In this document: in pieces, positions 25,527 through 34,275 of the stretch
How positions within the stretch are numbered: the stretch's first letter is position 1
How the letters are laid out: every line of letters begins with the position of its first letter
Assembly: GCA_035621235.1 (NCBI GenBank)
Contig: CP141731.1
Location: forward strand, 1,302,001 to 1,366,000
Source: Actinomycetaceae bacterium MB13-C1-2
GTDB lineage: Bacteria; Actinomycetota; Actinomycetes; Actinomycetales; Actinomycetaceae
Direction of reading: 5' to 3'
Length of the DNA stretch: 64,000 nt
Notes under the pieces: model-generated
Seen by the model: only the letters and a program-made list of their open reading frames with translations
Database searches by the model: none
What the model was told of the DNA's origin: nothing
Translations under genes and position numbers: made by a program

Positions 25527-28500
25527 ATGAGAGCATCCAGGCAATTGAACAGAGGTGAAACTAGACGCCATCGCCTCACGCGTGCAGTATGGGCCACTCT
25601 TGCATCAGTAACACTCGTTGCTACCGGGACGGGACTGGCATATGCCACCGACCTAGACTCCTCATCCGAGGGTGCCATCAGCGCCGAGGAGGGGATTGAC
25701 GATTCCGCAACTGTCGCTCAGAGCTTCAAAGTTACGACAGAAAATAACAGCATCGATGAGGACTCGGTTTCTGGAAGTAGCGCGCTTGTTGACAATCCGG
25801 CGCAGTCAGGCAATGAGTCCGACCAGCAGACCGACGATGATTCGAACGAGGCGCAGGCCGGCACCGATCTTGATCTCCCTCAGTCCGAGGACGGTCTGTC
25901 GGAAGGCGATCAGCTAGGTGCTCGACTGCTTCAGACCCCGACTGTTGAACCGTTTGCCGCTCCGGGAACGGCGACGGTGAAGGTAACCGCGCGTGTTGCA
26001 GCAACAGGGGACGCCAGCGGGACAACGGGTATCGGCTTCACGCTCTACGACGGCAACACACCCACGTCCTACAGTTGTTCAGTCGATTCCGATGCGGGCG
26101 AGTGCAGCATCGAGGTTCCTACCGCCGGCTTGGGCAAGGCGTACCGAGTGGTTCAAACCTCAACCCCGGGAAACCTGTTCCCTAACCCGCAGCTCTACGT
26201 GCAGGGCCAGACAGGAGCGTCGGGGAGCGCGACCCGACAGATCAACTATCCAGCGGGAATGACCCCGGTACTTCAATCAACGAACGAGGTCTCGATGCCC
26301 GCCGATGCGGTCATCACGGCTACGGGTGGCGCTAGTAGCGCTCGGGATCGTTCGCTCGGCAACATACTGAGCTCCCACTACAACGTTGCGCGAAACACCT
26401 GCGTGGCGGTGCAGGTGGCCGGTCTCATCGATGTGTCAACCTCGATTACCGACGCTCAGCTGACGCAGTATCGGAATGGAATCAAACAGGGAATCGACGG
26501 ACTAATCGGCACCGGTGCCAGCCTACAGCTGTTCACTTTTGGTACCACCTCGCCAGCGAGCGGGACTGCGCCCTCTCCTCGTCTGCTAGTCGACGCGGCG
26601 GGCGCTACCACCCTCAAAGCCTGGGTTGACACCAATGTGCAACGCAGCGCTGTCGGAACCCAATACACAAACTGGGCCGCCGGAATCAATGCGGTGAAGT
26701 CGGCGGGTAGCACCGACCCCTTCACTGCAATGCTCCTGGTGACAGACGGAGCCCCTAACCGTCCAACCAGCGACAACATGTCAGACACCAATGTCCGCGC
26801 ACTTGAGGAAGCGATCTATGCCGCCAACGGTATCAAAGCGGGCGGAACACGTTCCATTGGTGTCGGCATCGGCCTGGGCGCAGGCGTAGCTCAGACCAAT
26901 CTGCGCGCAGTTTCGGATCCGCTCAACTTCTACAATGTGGCGAATTTTCAGGGCCTTGGCGACCTCCTTACCAGTCTCGGAGCCGACCTAACTGCATGCA
27001 CGGCACGAATCTCGGTCACGAAATTCCAGGGAAACGGGCCGGACGATGCGAGTAGTGTCGCGCTACCCAACTGGCCTGTGAACGCGATTCTCGACGATCC
27101 TGCGACCGGCGTGACCATCAGCCCTGCTACGTCGCAGCAGACAGGCGTCGCCGGTGAGCCTGCAAGTTGGACCGTAACTCTCCCGACCGAGTCTTCGACA
27201 TTCGATGCAACCATAAGTGAGACCGTAGACGACTCGTTGCCGTTCCAGACCGGTCGCTACAGGGTTGTCTCGGGCACCCCCGGGCCGTGGGTGGTCTTCG
27301 ATGCGTCGAGTTTCGCGGTTACCGGCCTCGGGGTTGGCAACGATATTGAGGTTGAGTTCTACAACAACGAACTTCCGTCCGCCCCCGAGTGGACCCTAAC
27401 GAAATCCTCCGACCCAATCACCGAGTCGAGTGTGAGCCCGGGCCAGACGATTACGTACACGTTGACCGCGACAAACACCTCGACCAAAGCAACGCTGAAC
27501 GGCGCCACCGCAGAAGACGATTTATCGAACGTTTTGAACAACGCTGTATTGACCCAGCCTCTTGCCGCGGGTCTGAGCCTGGCGGGGACAAGTCTGACGT
27601 GGGATGTTCCCACCCTGGCACCTGGCGCGAACGTTTCCGTCAACTACACGGTCACGGTGAACCAGGGCGCTTATGGCGTGACAATCGGCAATGTCGTTAC
27701 TGCCGGCGATGAAGTTCCGCCACCCTCGAATTGCGGTGATAACGGGGTCTGTGGCGAAACCGAGCACTACACCCCCGCGTGGGATCTGACGAAGTCCTCG
27801 AACCCAGCCTCGGGTTCAACTGTCGATCCAGGGGACACAATCACCTATACGCTGACGGCCAAGAACACCTCGGATGTTGCGCGCTTAGTGGGTGCCACGG
27901 CTGAGGACGACCTGTCAGAAGTGCTGAACGGTGCGACGTTAGTCGAGCCGCTCGCGGCCGGGCTAACGTTGAACGGGACTAAGCTGACGTGGGACTTTGG
28001 GACGATTGATCCGGGAAAGACCGCAACGGTGAGCTACCAGGTGGTGGTGAACCAAGATGCTGTTGGTGTGACCATTGGGAACGTCGTGACTGGCAAGGGC
28101 GATATTCCTCCGAGCCCGTGTCCCGAATCCAACGCCGACTGTCGCGAGACCGCGCATCACACTCCCTCGTGGTCGTTGGTCAAATCCTCGAACCCGGAGG
28201 ATGGCTCCACCGTCAATCCAGGGAGCAGTGTGACGTACACGCTGACGGCGACGAACACTTCTAACACGGCGATTCTTCGTGGCCTTACCGTGACGGACGA
28301 TTTGTCGAACGTGTTGAACAATGCAGCCAAGGTTGGCGGTCCGACCGCAAGCGCCGGCGTTGTCTTCTACAACCCGGTGATCGCAACCCAACTCATCTGG
28401 ACCATTGATGAGTTGGCGCCGGGGGAGACTGCAACGGCGACTTACACCGTGAAAATCAATGACGGTGCATACGGGGTCACCATCGCTAACGTGGCGACGG

Positions 28501-29474
28501 GCGAGGGGCCAGTTCCACCGGATCCATGCCCGACGACTGACGAGAGTTGTCGTGAGACGAGGCACTTCACTCCGGCGTGGGATCTGACGAAGTCTTCAGA
28601 CCCCGTTAGCGGATCGACGGTGGCGCCGGGGGAGACAATTACCTACACGCTGACCGCAACTAATACCTCTGAAAACGCGGTTCTTGAAGGTGCAACAGCG
28701 GAAGATGATCTATCCCAGGTGCTGAACAACGCGGCATTGACTGAACCGCTGGCAGAAGGCCTGGTCCTGAACGGCACCACTCTCACATGGTCCATTCCGG
28801 ACCTGGCGCCAGGCGAGACTGTGTCGGTCGACTATGCCGCAACAGTTAGCTCGGACGCACACGGTGTTGATATCGGGAACGTGGTGGTGGGCGAAGGGCC
28901 GGTGCCACCAAGCCCATGTAGCGACGAAAGTGCGAAGTGCCGGGAGACCAAGCACTACACTCCGGCATGGCACCTGCAGAAGAGTTCCGACCCGAAGTCC
29001 GGTTCGGTTGTGATCGCTGGACAGACTGTAACCTACACGCTGACCGCGACTAACACCTCGAACGCGACGGTTGAAGGCGCTAAAGCAGTTGATGATCTAT
29101 CGAAGGTGCTGAACAATGCGACGCTGGTGACGCCGCTGGATGGCTCACTGAAGTTGGAGGGCACCGAGTTGATATGGGACTTGCCGACACTGAAACCCGG
29201 TGAGGATGCGAAGGTCTCATACAAGGTAAAGGTGAATGACATCAAGACCAGCATTTCGTTGGTCAACGTGGTGAAGCCTGTAACTCCAGGCGGAGAGTGC
29301 CTGGAGAATCAGTGCAGTACCAATCATTCAGGCAAGCTACCGGGCCGCTCAGGCCAGCTTCCGGACACGGGTACCAACGGAGCGATGACGCTGGTAGTCG
29401 GTGCGGGTCTGCTACTGCTGGGTGGTTTGGGATTCGGCGTCTCGCGCCGTCGGAGGAGAGGGGATGACATCTAG
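25527..29474 (+). CDS. LPxTG surface adhesin with VWA domain and five repeats
   Basis: 1315 residues. Signal peptide is about 1-42. An acidic linker precedes a Cna-B-like module (about 150-240) and a von Willebrand factor A domain (about 290-490) with MIDAS motif DVSTS at Asp302 and LLVTDGAPN. Five consecutive DUF11-type repeats of about 130 residues begin near residues 620, 750, 880, 1016 and 1146, each starting with a (P)xWxLxKSSxP motif and four of the five ending in CxET followed by H and TP. LPDTG at 1278-1282 is followed by a membrane segment and RRRRRG. The layout is that of pilus-tip or wall-anchored adhesins that extend a metal-dependent head on a stalk. It has its own promoter region and terminator. 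Confidence 0.87.
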   Translation: MRASRQLNRGETRRHRLTRAVWATLASVTLVATGTGLAYATDLDSSSEGAISAEEGIDDSATVAQSFKVTTENNSIDEDSVSGSSALVDNPAQSGNESDQQTDDDSNEAQAGTDLDLPQSEDGLSEGDQLGARLLQTPTVEPFAAPGTATVKVTARVAATGDASGTTGIGFTLYDGNTPTSYSCSVDSDAGECSIEVPTAGLGKAYRVVQTSTPGNLFPNPQLYVQGQTGASGSATRQINYPAGMTPVLQSTNEVSMPADAVITATGGASSARDRSLGNILSSHYNVARNTCVAVQVAGLIDVSTSITDAQLTQYRNGIKQGIDGLIGTGASLQLFTFGTTSPASGTAPSPRLLVDAAGATTLKAWVDTNVQRSAVGTQYTNWAAGINAVKSAGSTDPFTAMLLVTDGAPNRPTSDNMSDTNVRALEEAIYAANGIKAGGTRSIGVGIGLGAGVAQTNLRAVSDPLNFYNVANFQGLGDLLTSLGADLTACTARISVTKFQGNGPDDASSVALPNWPVNAILDDPATGVTISPATSQQTGVAGEPASWTVTLPTESSTFDATISETVDDSLPFQTGRYRVVSGTPGPWVVFDASSFAVTGLGVGNDIEVEFYNNELPSAPEWTLTKSSDPITESSVSPGQTITYTLTATNTSTKATLNGATAEDDLSNVLNNAVLTQPLAAGLSLAGTSLTWDVPTLAPGANVSVNYTVTVNQGAYGVTIGNVVTAGDEVPPPSNCGDNGVCGETEHYTPAWDLTKSSNPASGSTVDPGDTITYTLTAKNTSDVARLVGATAEDDLSEVLNGATLVEPLAAGLTLNGTKLTWDFGTIDPGKTATVSYQVVVNQDAVGVTIGNVVTGKGDIPPSPCPESNADCRETAHHTPSWSLVKSSNPEDGSTVNPGSSVTYTLTATNTSNTAILRGLTVTDDLSNVLNNAAKVGGPTASAGVVFYNPVIATQLIWTIDELAPGETATATYTVKINDGAYGVTIANVATGEGPVPPDPCPTTDESCRETRHFTPAWDLTKSSDPVSGSTVAPGETITYTLTATNTSENAVLEGATAEDDLSQVLNNAALTEPLAEGLVLNGTTLTWSIPDLAPGETVSVDYAATVSSDAHGVDIGNVVVGEGPVPPSPCSDESAKCRETKHYTPAWHLQKSSDPKSGSVVIAGQTVTYTLTATNTSNATVEGAKAVDDLSKVLNNATLVTPLDGSLKLEGTELIWDLPTLKPGEDAKVSYKVKVNDIKTSISLVNVVKPVTPGGECLENQCSTNHSGKLPGRSGQLPDTGTNGAMTLVVGAGLLLLGGLGFGVSRRRRRGDDI

Positions 29475-29489
29475 GCCCAGATGATGCCC

Positions 29490-29504
29490 GTCTCTAGCTG
29501 AGAC
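29490..29504. repeat. GTCTCTAGCTGAGAC palindrome, third copy
   Basis: The same 15-base palindrome that sits in each 126-bp unit at 16.3-16.6 kb recurs here between the adhesin stop and its terminator. Confidence 0.5.
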
Positions 29505-29511
29505 GCCGAAG

Positions 29512-29542
29512 AAGGGTCCCGATCAATGAGATCGGGACCCTT
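29512..29542 (+). terminator. Rho-independent terminator of the VWA adhesin gene
   Basis: AAGGGTCCCGATC pairs perfectly with GATCGGGACCCTT around AATGA. It is directly followed by a T-rich 15-bp repeat array. Confidence 0.85.
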
Positions 29543-29647
29543 CCGTGTGTTGTGTTTCCGTGTGTTGTGTTTCCGTGTGTTGTGTTTCCGTGTGTTGTGT
29601 TTCCGTGTGTTGTGTTTCCGTGTGTTGTGTTTCCGTGTGCTGTGTTT
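29543..29647 (+). repeat. Seven tandem copies of a 15-bp repeat
   Basis: CCGTGTGTTGTGTTT is repeated seven times; six copies are identical and the last has one change (GTGC for GTGT). It starts at the base after the terminator stem. Copy number is likely variable. Its translations in any frame are low complexity with no start context, so it is not taken as coding. Confidence 0.95.
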
Positions 29648-29911
29648 CTTCTTCCGCGCCCTGCGTTGATACAGAGCGGCCGGTTCGATTCTGGGCCGTC
29701 GCATGCGGCTCCGCGATGCTGAACTCATGTGGGGAGATGCGGCGATTGATTGCACTGGACCCAGTTGGTACTAGACGATTTGACCAGGTACACGTACCGC
29801 CGCCTTTTCTACGAATGTGGTGAATAACCTGCGCGGGTGACCAGAAAACCGTTGGACATCAAGAAAGAAGTACATCGCCATTTTGTCGGTCGTCGCCTGT
29901 AGTCTCAGGAC

Positions 29912-30592
29912 ATGGCAAAGCGCAAAGAGGATCAGTTAGCCAAGATTGAGCCAGACCTGATTGGAATCGCCGGAAAGGCGCTCGCGAAGAGCGAGAACAG
30001 GGTCGATCGCGTCTTAGGGGCAATGGGAATCAAGGTTGGTGGGGGCAAGAAGGCCTTGCGGCGCCTTGATCGTGCGTTCATCGTTGCGACTTCAGGGAGT
30101 GGCCTAGCCAAGGGCGTCGGCTCGATCTCCCCGCGAGGAATGAAACTCCCCGCGACTGCGCTGAACCGAGTCTCGACGGTAGGACTCCTGTCGGCAGCAG
30201 CGCTGTACATAACGGCTCATGCAAGAGTGCGCGAAATTCCGATGGATGATCCCAGGGTCCAGCAGATGATGCGGCAGGCTCTCACCGCTTCTGCAATGCT
30301 TCCAGCCGGTCAGGTGGCGTTGCAGGGAGTCTCGCGGTATGTGGGCAAATCGGCTGGTCTCCCGAACGATCCTCGTACGTGGGTGGCGCTCGCGGCAGGC
30401 GCAACTGTAGGTGGCTACTCGGGCAAGACTATCGGCGACCGAATTGTGGCGGCGGTCAATGAAGCATTCGATAACGACCTGTACGAGTCCGAGGGTATCG
30501 TGATCAGCGAGCAGCCCGTTGACGGACAGAGCCTGCACGAGCCTGACCACGATTCAGCTGGCGGTTTCAGTGGATACGGATTCGGGCACTAG
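29912..30592 (+). CDS. Unknown membrane-associated protein coupled to a pseudosortase
   Basis: 226 residues, no family recognised. A basic N-terminus (MAKRKEDQLAKIEPD, GGGKKALRRLDR) precedes a Gly-rich moderately hydrophobic stretch near 60-110 (TVGLLSAAALYITAHA) and a second near 155-180 (WVALAAGATVGGYSG). The C-terminus is acidic and ends GGFSGYGFGH. There is no signal peptide or LPxTG. No ribosome site is present at a normal distance, so translation may be leaderless. Its stop lies 3 bases before the pseudosortase ATG, implying one operon and a shared role. Confidence 0.65.
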   Translation: MAKRKEDQLAKIEPDLIGIAGKALAKSENRVDRVLGAMGIKVGGGKKALRRLDRAFIVATSGSGLAKGVGSISPRGMKLPATALNRVSTVGLLSAAALYITAHARVREIPMDDPRVQQMMRQALTASAMLPAGQVALQGVSRYVGKSAGLPNDPRTWVALAAGATVGGYSGKTIGDRIVAAVNEAFDNDLYESEGIVISEQPVDGQSLHEPDHDSAGGFSGYGFGH

Positions 30593-30595
30593 AAA

Positions 30596-31813
30596 ATGGC
30601 GGAGAGATCAACCGGCCCACTGTGGGAGTCAAAGAACGGGTGGCAGTTGCACAGGTTGCCGTTTGGGGCTGCGATGGTCTCGCTCGTGATTGCGGGACTG
30701 CTGATCGCACCAAGCGTTGGAAACTGGTTTGCGGCAAACTCACGGGCACAGGTGCTAACGGCGCATGCGGACATCGTTGAACAAACTCCGCAATCGGACT
30801 TGGAGACGCTGCTAAGCCAGGCGCGAGTCTGCAATGACGCGATGGAGTCGCTGGCGTATGTGCTTCCGAGCTTCGCGGTGCCGCAGGAGAGTGTCGATGA
30901 TCTGGACGAACAGTTGGTGGATGCTGGTTCTAGTCATGAGGTTTCGGCACGGTGGGCAGAACCTCCATCTGAGTGCGAGGATGCGTTTTCGGATGACTTA
31001 GGACAGGCTTCCTACTCCTCTATATATGACGCGACCCTGAACCTGGGCGATGGAGTGTTGGCGCGGTTGACGATCCCAAGGATCGGAGTCGACACGCCGG
31101 TTCATCACTGGGTGGAGGAAGAAAGCCTGAGTGATGGGGTCGGGCATGTTCCCTCTAGCTCACTCCCGGTGGGTGGTGAAACGACGAACGCCGTCCTTGT
31201 GGGTCATGACGCGGGACTGTTTGCAGATCTGGGACGTGTACAGGTTGGTGACAGATTGACGTTACAGGTCATGGGGGAGACGCTGACGTACCGGATTATC
31301 AGTTCAGAAGTGGTGGAGGTGGACCAGACGGTTCCCGTTGAGGCCGTCGCGGGTGAGGACCACGTGACGCTGATAACGGCGCCCGGAGCAAACATTCTGG
31401 CGCAGCACCGGCTGGTGACGGCGGAACGAGTTCTGGTCATGGACGAGGAGCTAGAGGCCCTGGCCGCGCCCGTTAGCGGGGGAGGTTTCCCATGGTGGCT
31501 GGTGGGGGTATTGGCGGCCGTGGGACTTTTGGGACTGGCGGTTTGGTGGTCTGGTCGTCCTCTGGAGGATGAAGAGGGAACGACGGAGGTTGCTGTTGAC
31601 GCGGGTAGACAACTAAGTGGATCCTCCGGGACCTTAAGCGGAGACGGGGAATCAGAGGAGGACATAGGGGTTCGGAGTGTTTCCTCGTTCGCGGGTGATC
31701 CGGCGTTCCAGGAGTATTTGGCGAACTATCAAATGGACCCGCGAACTGAGGCGGAGTTGTGGGATGACGAGACAGAGGACTCCTCGTACAGAAACGCGCG
31801 GCAGAAGCAGTGA
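30596..31813 (+). CDS. Class C-like sortase homologue lacking the catalytic Cys (pseudosortase)
   Basis: 405 residues, longer than the two true sortases. A membrane segment lies near 25-45, an extra region of about 100 residues containing Cys follows, then the sortase core from about 155 (GVLARLTIPRIGVDTPV, LPVGG). His204 (LVGHDAGLF) and Arg272 (QHRLVTAERV) are present, but the signature reads TLITAPGAN, with Ala262 (codon GCG) where TLITC is expected. FPWW and a second membrane segment follow, then an acidic cytoplasmic tail of about 80 residues. The frame is otherwise intact, so loss of catalysis looks selected or tolerated rather than a decaying gene. Likely role is binding or regulatory; this is inference. 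Confidence 0.82.
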   Translation: MAERSTGPLWESKNGWQLHRLPFGAAMVSLVIAGLLIAPSVGNWFAANSRAQVLTAHADIVEQTPQSDLETLLSQARVCNDAMESLAYVLPSFAVPQESVDDLDEQLVDAGSSHEVSARWAEPPSECEDAFSDDLGQASYSSIYDATLNLGDGVLARLTIPRIGVDTPVHHWVEEESLSDGVGHVPSSSLPVGGETTNAVLVGHDAGLFADLGRVQVGDRLTLQVMGETLTYRIISSEVVEVDQTVPVEAVAGEDHVTLITAPGANILAQHRLVTAERVLVMDEELEALAAPVSGGGFPWWLVGVLAAVGLLGLAVWWSGRPLEDEEGTTEVAVDAGRQLSGSSGTLSGDGESEEDIGVRSVSSFAGDPAFQEYLANYQMDPRTEAELWDDETEDSSYRNARQKQ

Positions 31814-31972
31814 GAGTACGGAAGTGGTATCGGTCCGTCGAAATATTGGAATGAGTTAGAGCACACGGTACTGAATGATTGGAAGCGGTGCTGAGAGAGG
31901 TTGACCGGTGCGGTCACGGATAAAGTAGTTGTGAAGTTTTGGTCTGCGTAGCAAGAACGGCGGAGGACGAGG

Positions 31973-32620
31973 ATGGCACTGAAGATTCGGCAGTATCGAC
32001 CCGAGGATCGCGCGGCCGTGGGACGAATCTGTGTCCTAACCGGGGACATCGGCAAAGATGCTACAGGGCAGTTCGCGACGGATGAGCTTTTGCCGTACGT
32101 GTATGCGTATCCGTACTTGGCGCATGCCCCGGAGTTGGCGTTTGTCATAGAGGACGAGGACGGGGAGGTTGTCGGATACGTCATCGGGACGGAGGACGTG
32201 GGCAAGATGGCTGAATGGGCAGCCGGCGATTGGGCCAAAGAGTATGACTTGGCGCTGCCGGTCGACGACTCATGGACGGAAAAGGATATAGAGCTGAGGC
32301 GCCGCGGAGCGCAGCCCGAGTCTAGAGTGCACCAGTTCACGGATGACTACCCGGGAGAGTTACACATCGACCTGCTTCCGTCCGCGCAGGGCGGTGGAAT
32401 GGGGCGAAAGCTCATTACCAGCTTCGCCAGGGCACTTGCGGATCGTGGGGTAGATGGTCTGGCAATCGGAGTAGCGGCTGATAACGAGGGCGCGGTCGGC
32501 TTCTACAAGAGGCTTGGCTTCAGGGTGCTTCGGGTGGACGAGTGGGATGGGAAGGTAGGAGGCTACCTGATGGGCCTCGACATCCCGAAGTTCTTGGCTG
32601 AGGCAGACAGGAGGGCGTAG
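31973..32620 (+). CDS. GNAT-family N-acetyltransferase
   Basis: 215 residues, ATG with GGAGGACGAGG upstream. It begins LKIRQYRPEDRAAVGRI, the first strand and helix of the GNAT fold. The acetyl-CoA pyrophosphate loop is SAQGGGMGRKL near residue 140, followed by VAADNEGAVGFYKRLGF, typical of motif B. The closest group by eye is the acetyltransferases related to the O-GlcNAcase C-terminal domain. Substrate unknown. A duplicated nitroreductase fragment starts 9 bases after its stop. Confidence 0.85.
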   Translation: MALKIRQYRPEDRAAVGRICVLTGDIGKDATGQFATDELLPYVYAYPYLAHAPELAFVIEDEDGEVVGYVIGTEDVGKMAEWAAGDWAKEYDLALPVDDSWTEKDIELRRRGAQPESRVHQFTDDYPGELHIDLLPSAQGGGMGRKLITSFARALADRGVDGLAIGVAADNEGAVGFYKRLGFRVLRVDEWDGKVGGYLMGLDIPKFLAEADRRA

Positions 32621-32628
32621 ACGCGCAC

Positions 32629-32717
32629 CGGGCTTCGAGGACTTTACCCAGCGACACATTCTCCGGCACTAGGGGACGGGGAAGTTGAAGAGTTCTTGTT
32701 CCAGTCTTATCAGTCAT
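32629..32717 (-). pseudogene. 5' fragment of the SagB-like nitroreductase gene
   Basis: The minus strand encodes MTDKTGTRTLQLPRPLVP and on to about codon 29, nearly identical to the start of the gene at 14088, then breaks into unrelated sequence at 32628. It even keeps a ribosome-site-like region upstream. It is part of the inverted duplication and cannot encode a functional enzyme. Confidence 0.85.
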
Positions 32718-32805
32718 CGCATGCTCTTTTCCGGACACTGTCGCCCATTTAGGTGCGAGCACAAATTGGGCCAAGACTGACGGTCTTCTGGGTGAGACGG
32801 ATTGA

Positions 32806-32873
32806 CATGCCGAAACTCGAGGTCTCGGCGGGACTTTACTCATCGAGACCCCGAGTTCCGGCACATCGAGAGT
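32806..32873 (-). repeat. Dispersed palindromic element, copy D
   Basis: ATGCCGAAACTCGAGGTCTC on the left pairs with GAGACCCCGAGTTCCGGCA on the right. It is the counterpart of copy B within the duplicated segment and points the other way. Confidence 0.75.
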
Positions 32874-33000
32874 GTGTCTCCGCATGGGGTGCCCCTATAT
32901 TGATTATCAAGCGGCTAGGGCTGGTTGTGGGGTGTGGGACTACTGAAGGTTTAGGTGATAGTTCCTAGTCACGCTGCGAGTATCGCGCGTGACTGGTAAT

Positions 33001-33209
33001 TCCTCCTACGCCTGGCGTTTGCGTCTGGACACACTGAACCATCGGCGTCCCATTCGAGTCATCCTCGTACGCACGGCGTTTTGTCAGGGTCATCCGTTCG
33101 GCGGCCGTCGGCTCAGTGAATCATCCTCCTACGCCTGGCATTTGCGTCTGGACACACCGAACCATCGGCGTCCCAGTCGAGTCATCCTCGTACGCACGGC
33201 GTTTATACA
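33001..33209 (+). repeat. Tandem duplication with 123-bp period
   Basis: About 81 bases starting TCCTCCTACGCCTGGC at 33001 recur at 33124 with three mismatches; the ~40 bases between are not clearly repeated. Confidence 0.85.
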
Positions 33210-33345
33210 CGATGAGTTTGGGAAGTCTTCCCGATTCCAGCTACCGGTTTCTTTGTGCATCTCTCGAACTCAGGTTGTCGGTTGAGCACGGTTGTTCACT
33301 CCGGGTTGGACGTAACTTATTGCCCCATTCGCGTCTTGGACTAAC

Positions 33346-34275
33346 TCATCTGGGCGCGCGAACAGTGCCGATCCGATGCAGTGTCGCCCAGAACCACACG
33401 ACTGAAAGGGAAGAAAAGCCGTAGGCAAGAGTTTGGGCGGCGTAGAACATGTTCTCGTTGAAAACCGGATCAAGGTGGAACTGCAGATTGGGAATCTGAC
33501 CCGCCGCGTTGGCTTGGGAGAGCGCTTCGATAACGCCCCAGCGGTTGAGGGTTCCGATTGCGAGAATAACGCCCACTGCAAGCGTGCCGACACCAAAGAT
33601 GCCAAGGAAAGTAAGAATAATCGGGCGGATACGAGGCGAACCTCCTGGTTCCCTCGTCATTTCGTTCCTCGAAAGTAACCAGAGGGCCGCGATGGCACCG
33701 ATGGCAAGGACGACGGCATCCGCGCCGAGAGTGTCAGAGAAGCGGTGCCATCTCGCGGTGACTGTCGCGAATCCGATACCGACTGCCCACAGCGTGGCGG
33801 GAATGACGATCCAACCTCGTATGCGGAAGCTGAGGATGAGTAGCAGTGAGACAACGATCGCCATTGCGATGGTGGTGTGACCCGAAGGGAAAGAGTTGTG
33901 CGCATTGTTCTCATAGATGGGAGCGAGATCGGGTCGAGTGAGGATGGTCTTTTTTAGTAGTTCCGTAGTTACGGTCGAAGCCCCTAAGACTCCCATGGCC
34001 GCGAAGGCGACTTGCCAGGATTTGCGGACGATGCCGATGATGGCGTAGACGACCATTAGCAGAGCTAGTGAGCCGACTGAGATGTAGTGAAGGTTATGGA
34101 GGGCGTCGTCGACTTCAACAGTCGAGACCTGTTGGGCGCCGAGAAGAGCGGAGTTCTCAAGGTACTGGCCAAGGTAGGTCCGCACCAGTAGTAGGTAACT
34201 TGCAACCAATACGGTTAGCGCCACAACGATCATGAAGATCCAGCGTGCGCCGATTTTGCCCTTAAGGTTCTCCAT
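33346..34275 (-). CDS. PAP2-family membrane phosphatase
   Basis: 309 residues from ATG 34275, preceded by GGAGGG. The three PAP2 phosphatase motifs are present: KKTILTRPD, then FPSGHT with the catalytic His, then ARWHRFSD with the nucleophile His and its Asp. Around six membrane segments are seen. Such enzymes dephosphorylate undecaprenyl pyrophosphate, phosphatidylglycerol phosphate or related lipids on the outer face of the membrane. The N-terminal region before the first motif is longer than in minimal members. It stands alone, transcribed towards the repeats of the island. Substrate cannot be told. Confidence 0.85.
   Translation of the reverse strand: MENLKGKIGARWIFMIVVALTVLVASYLLLVRTYLGQYLENSALLGAQQVSTVEVDDALHNLHYISVGSLALLMVVYAIIGIVRKSWQVAFAAMGVLGASTVTTELLKKTILTRPDLAPIYENNAHNSFPSGHTTIAMAIVVSLLLILSFRIRGWIVIPATLWAVGIGFATVTARWHRFSDTLGADAVVLAIGAIAALWLLSRNEMTREPGGSPRIRPIILTFLGIFGVGTLAVGVILAIGTLNRWGVIEALSQANAAGQIPNLQFHLDPVFNENMFYAAQTLAYGFSSLSVVWFWATLHRIGTVRAPR

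Larger units (their letters stand above)
29475..29911. other. Intergenic region after the VWA adhesin
   Basis: 437 bases with the palindrome, terminator and 15-bp array, then about 260 bases in which no gene is seen. TAGTCT at 29900-29905 lies 6 bases before the next ATG and could be the -10 box of a leaderless transcript. Confidence 0.5.
32629..32888 (-). repeat. Derived copy of the ~260-bp inverted duplication
   Basis: Reverse complement of 13916-14176 with about one change in ten to fifteen bases by eye. The pair could recombine to invert the 18.5 kb between them, which holds the whole pilus and adhesin region. Confidence 0.85.
32621..33345. other. Intergenic region with inverted duplication and tandem repeat
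   Basis: 725 bases: the inverted 260-bp duplication (32629-32888) with palindrome copy D, then a 123-bp-period repeat (33001-33209). No intact gene is seen. Confidence 0.6.

Noticed and set aside
29670-29700. tRNA-like GGTTCGATTC loop
   Set aside because: A T-loop-like string is present, but no acceptor, D or anticodon stems can be folded around it.
29471-29755. Minus-strand ORF with repeated TRKHN residues
   Set aside because: It is only the translation of the 15-bp tandem repeat and terminator; no ribosome site or homologous body.
32520-32885. 121-residue minus-strand ORF near the GNAT gene
   Set aside because: It is the duplicated nitroreductase upstream region and gene start read through into the GNAT gene; recorded as a pseudogene fragment instead.
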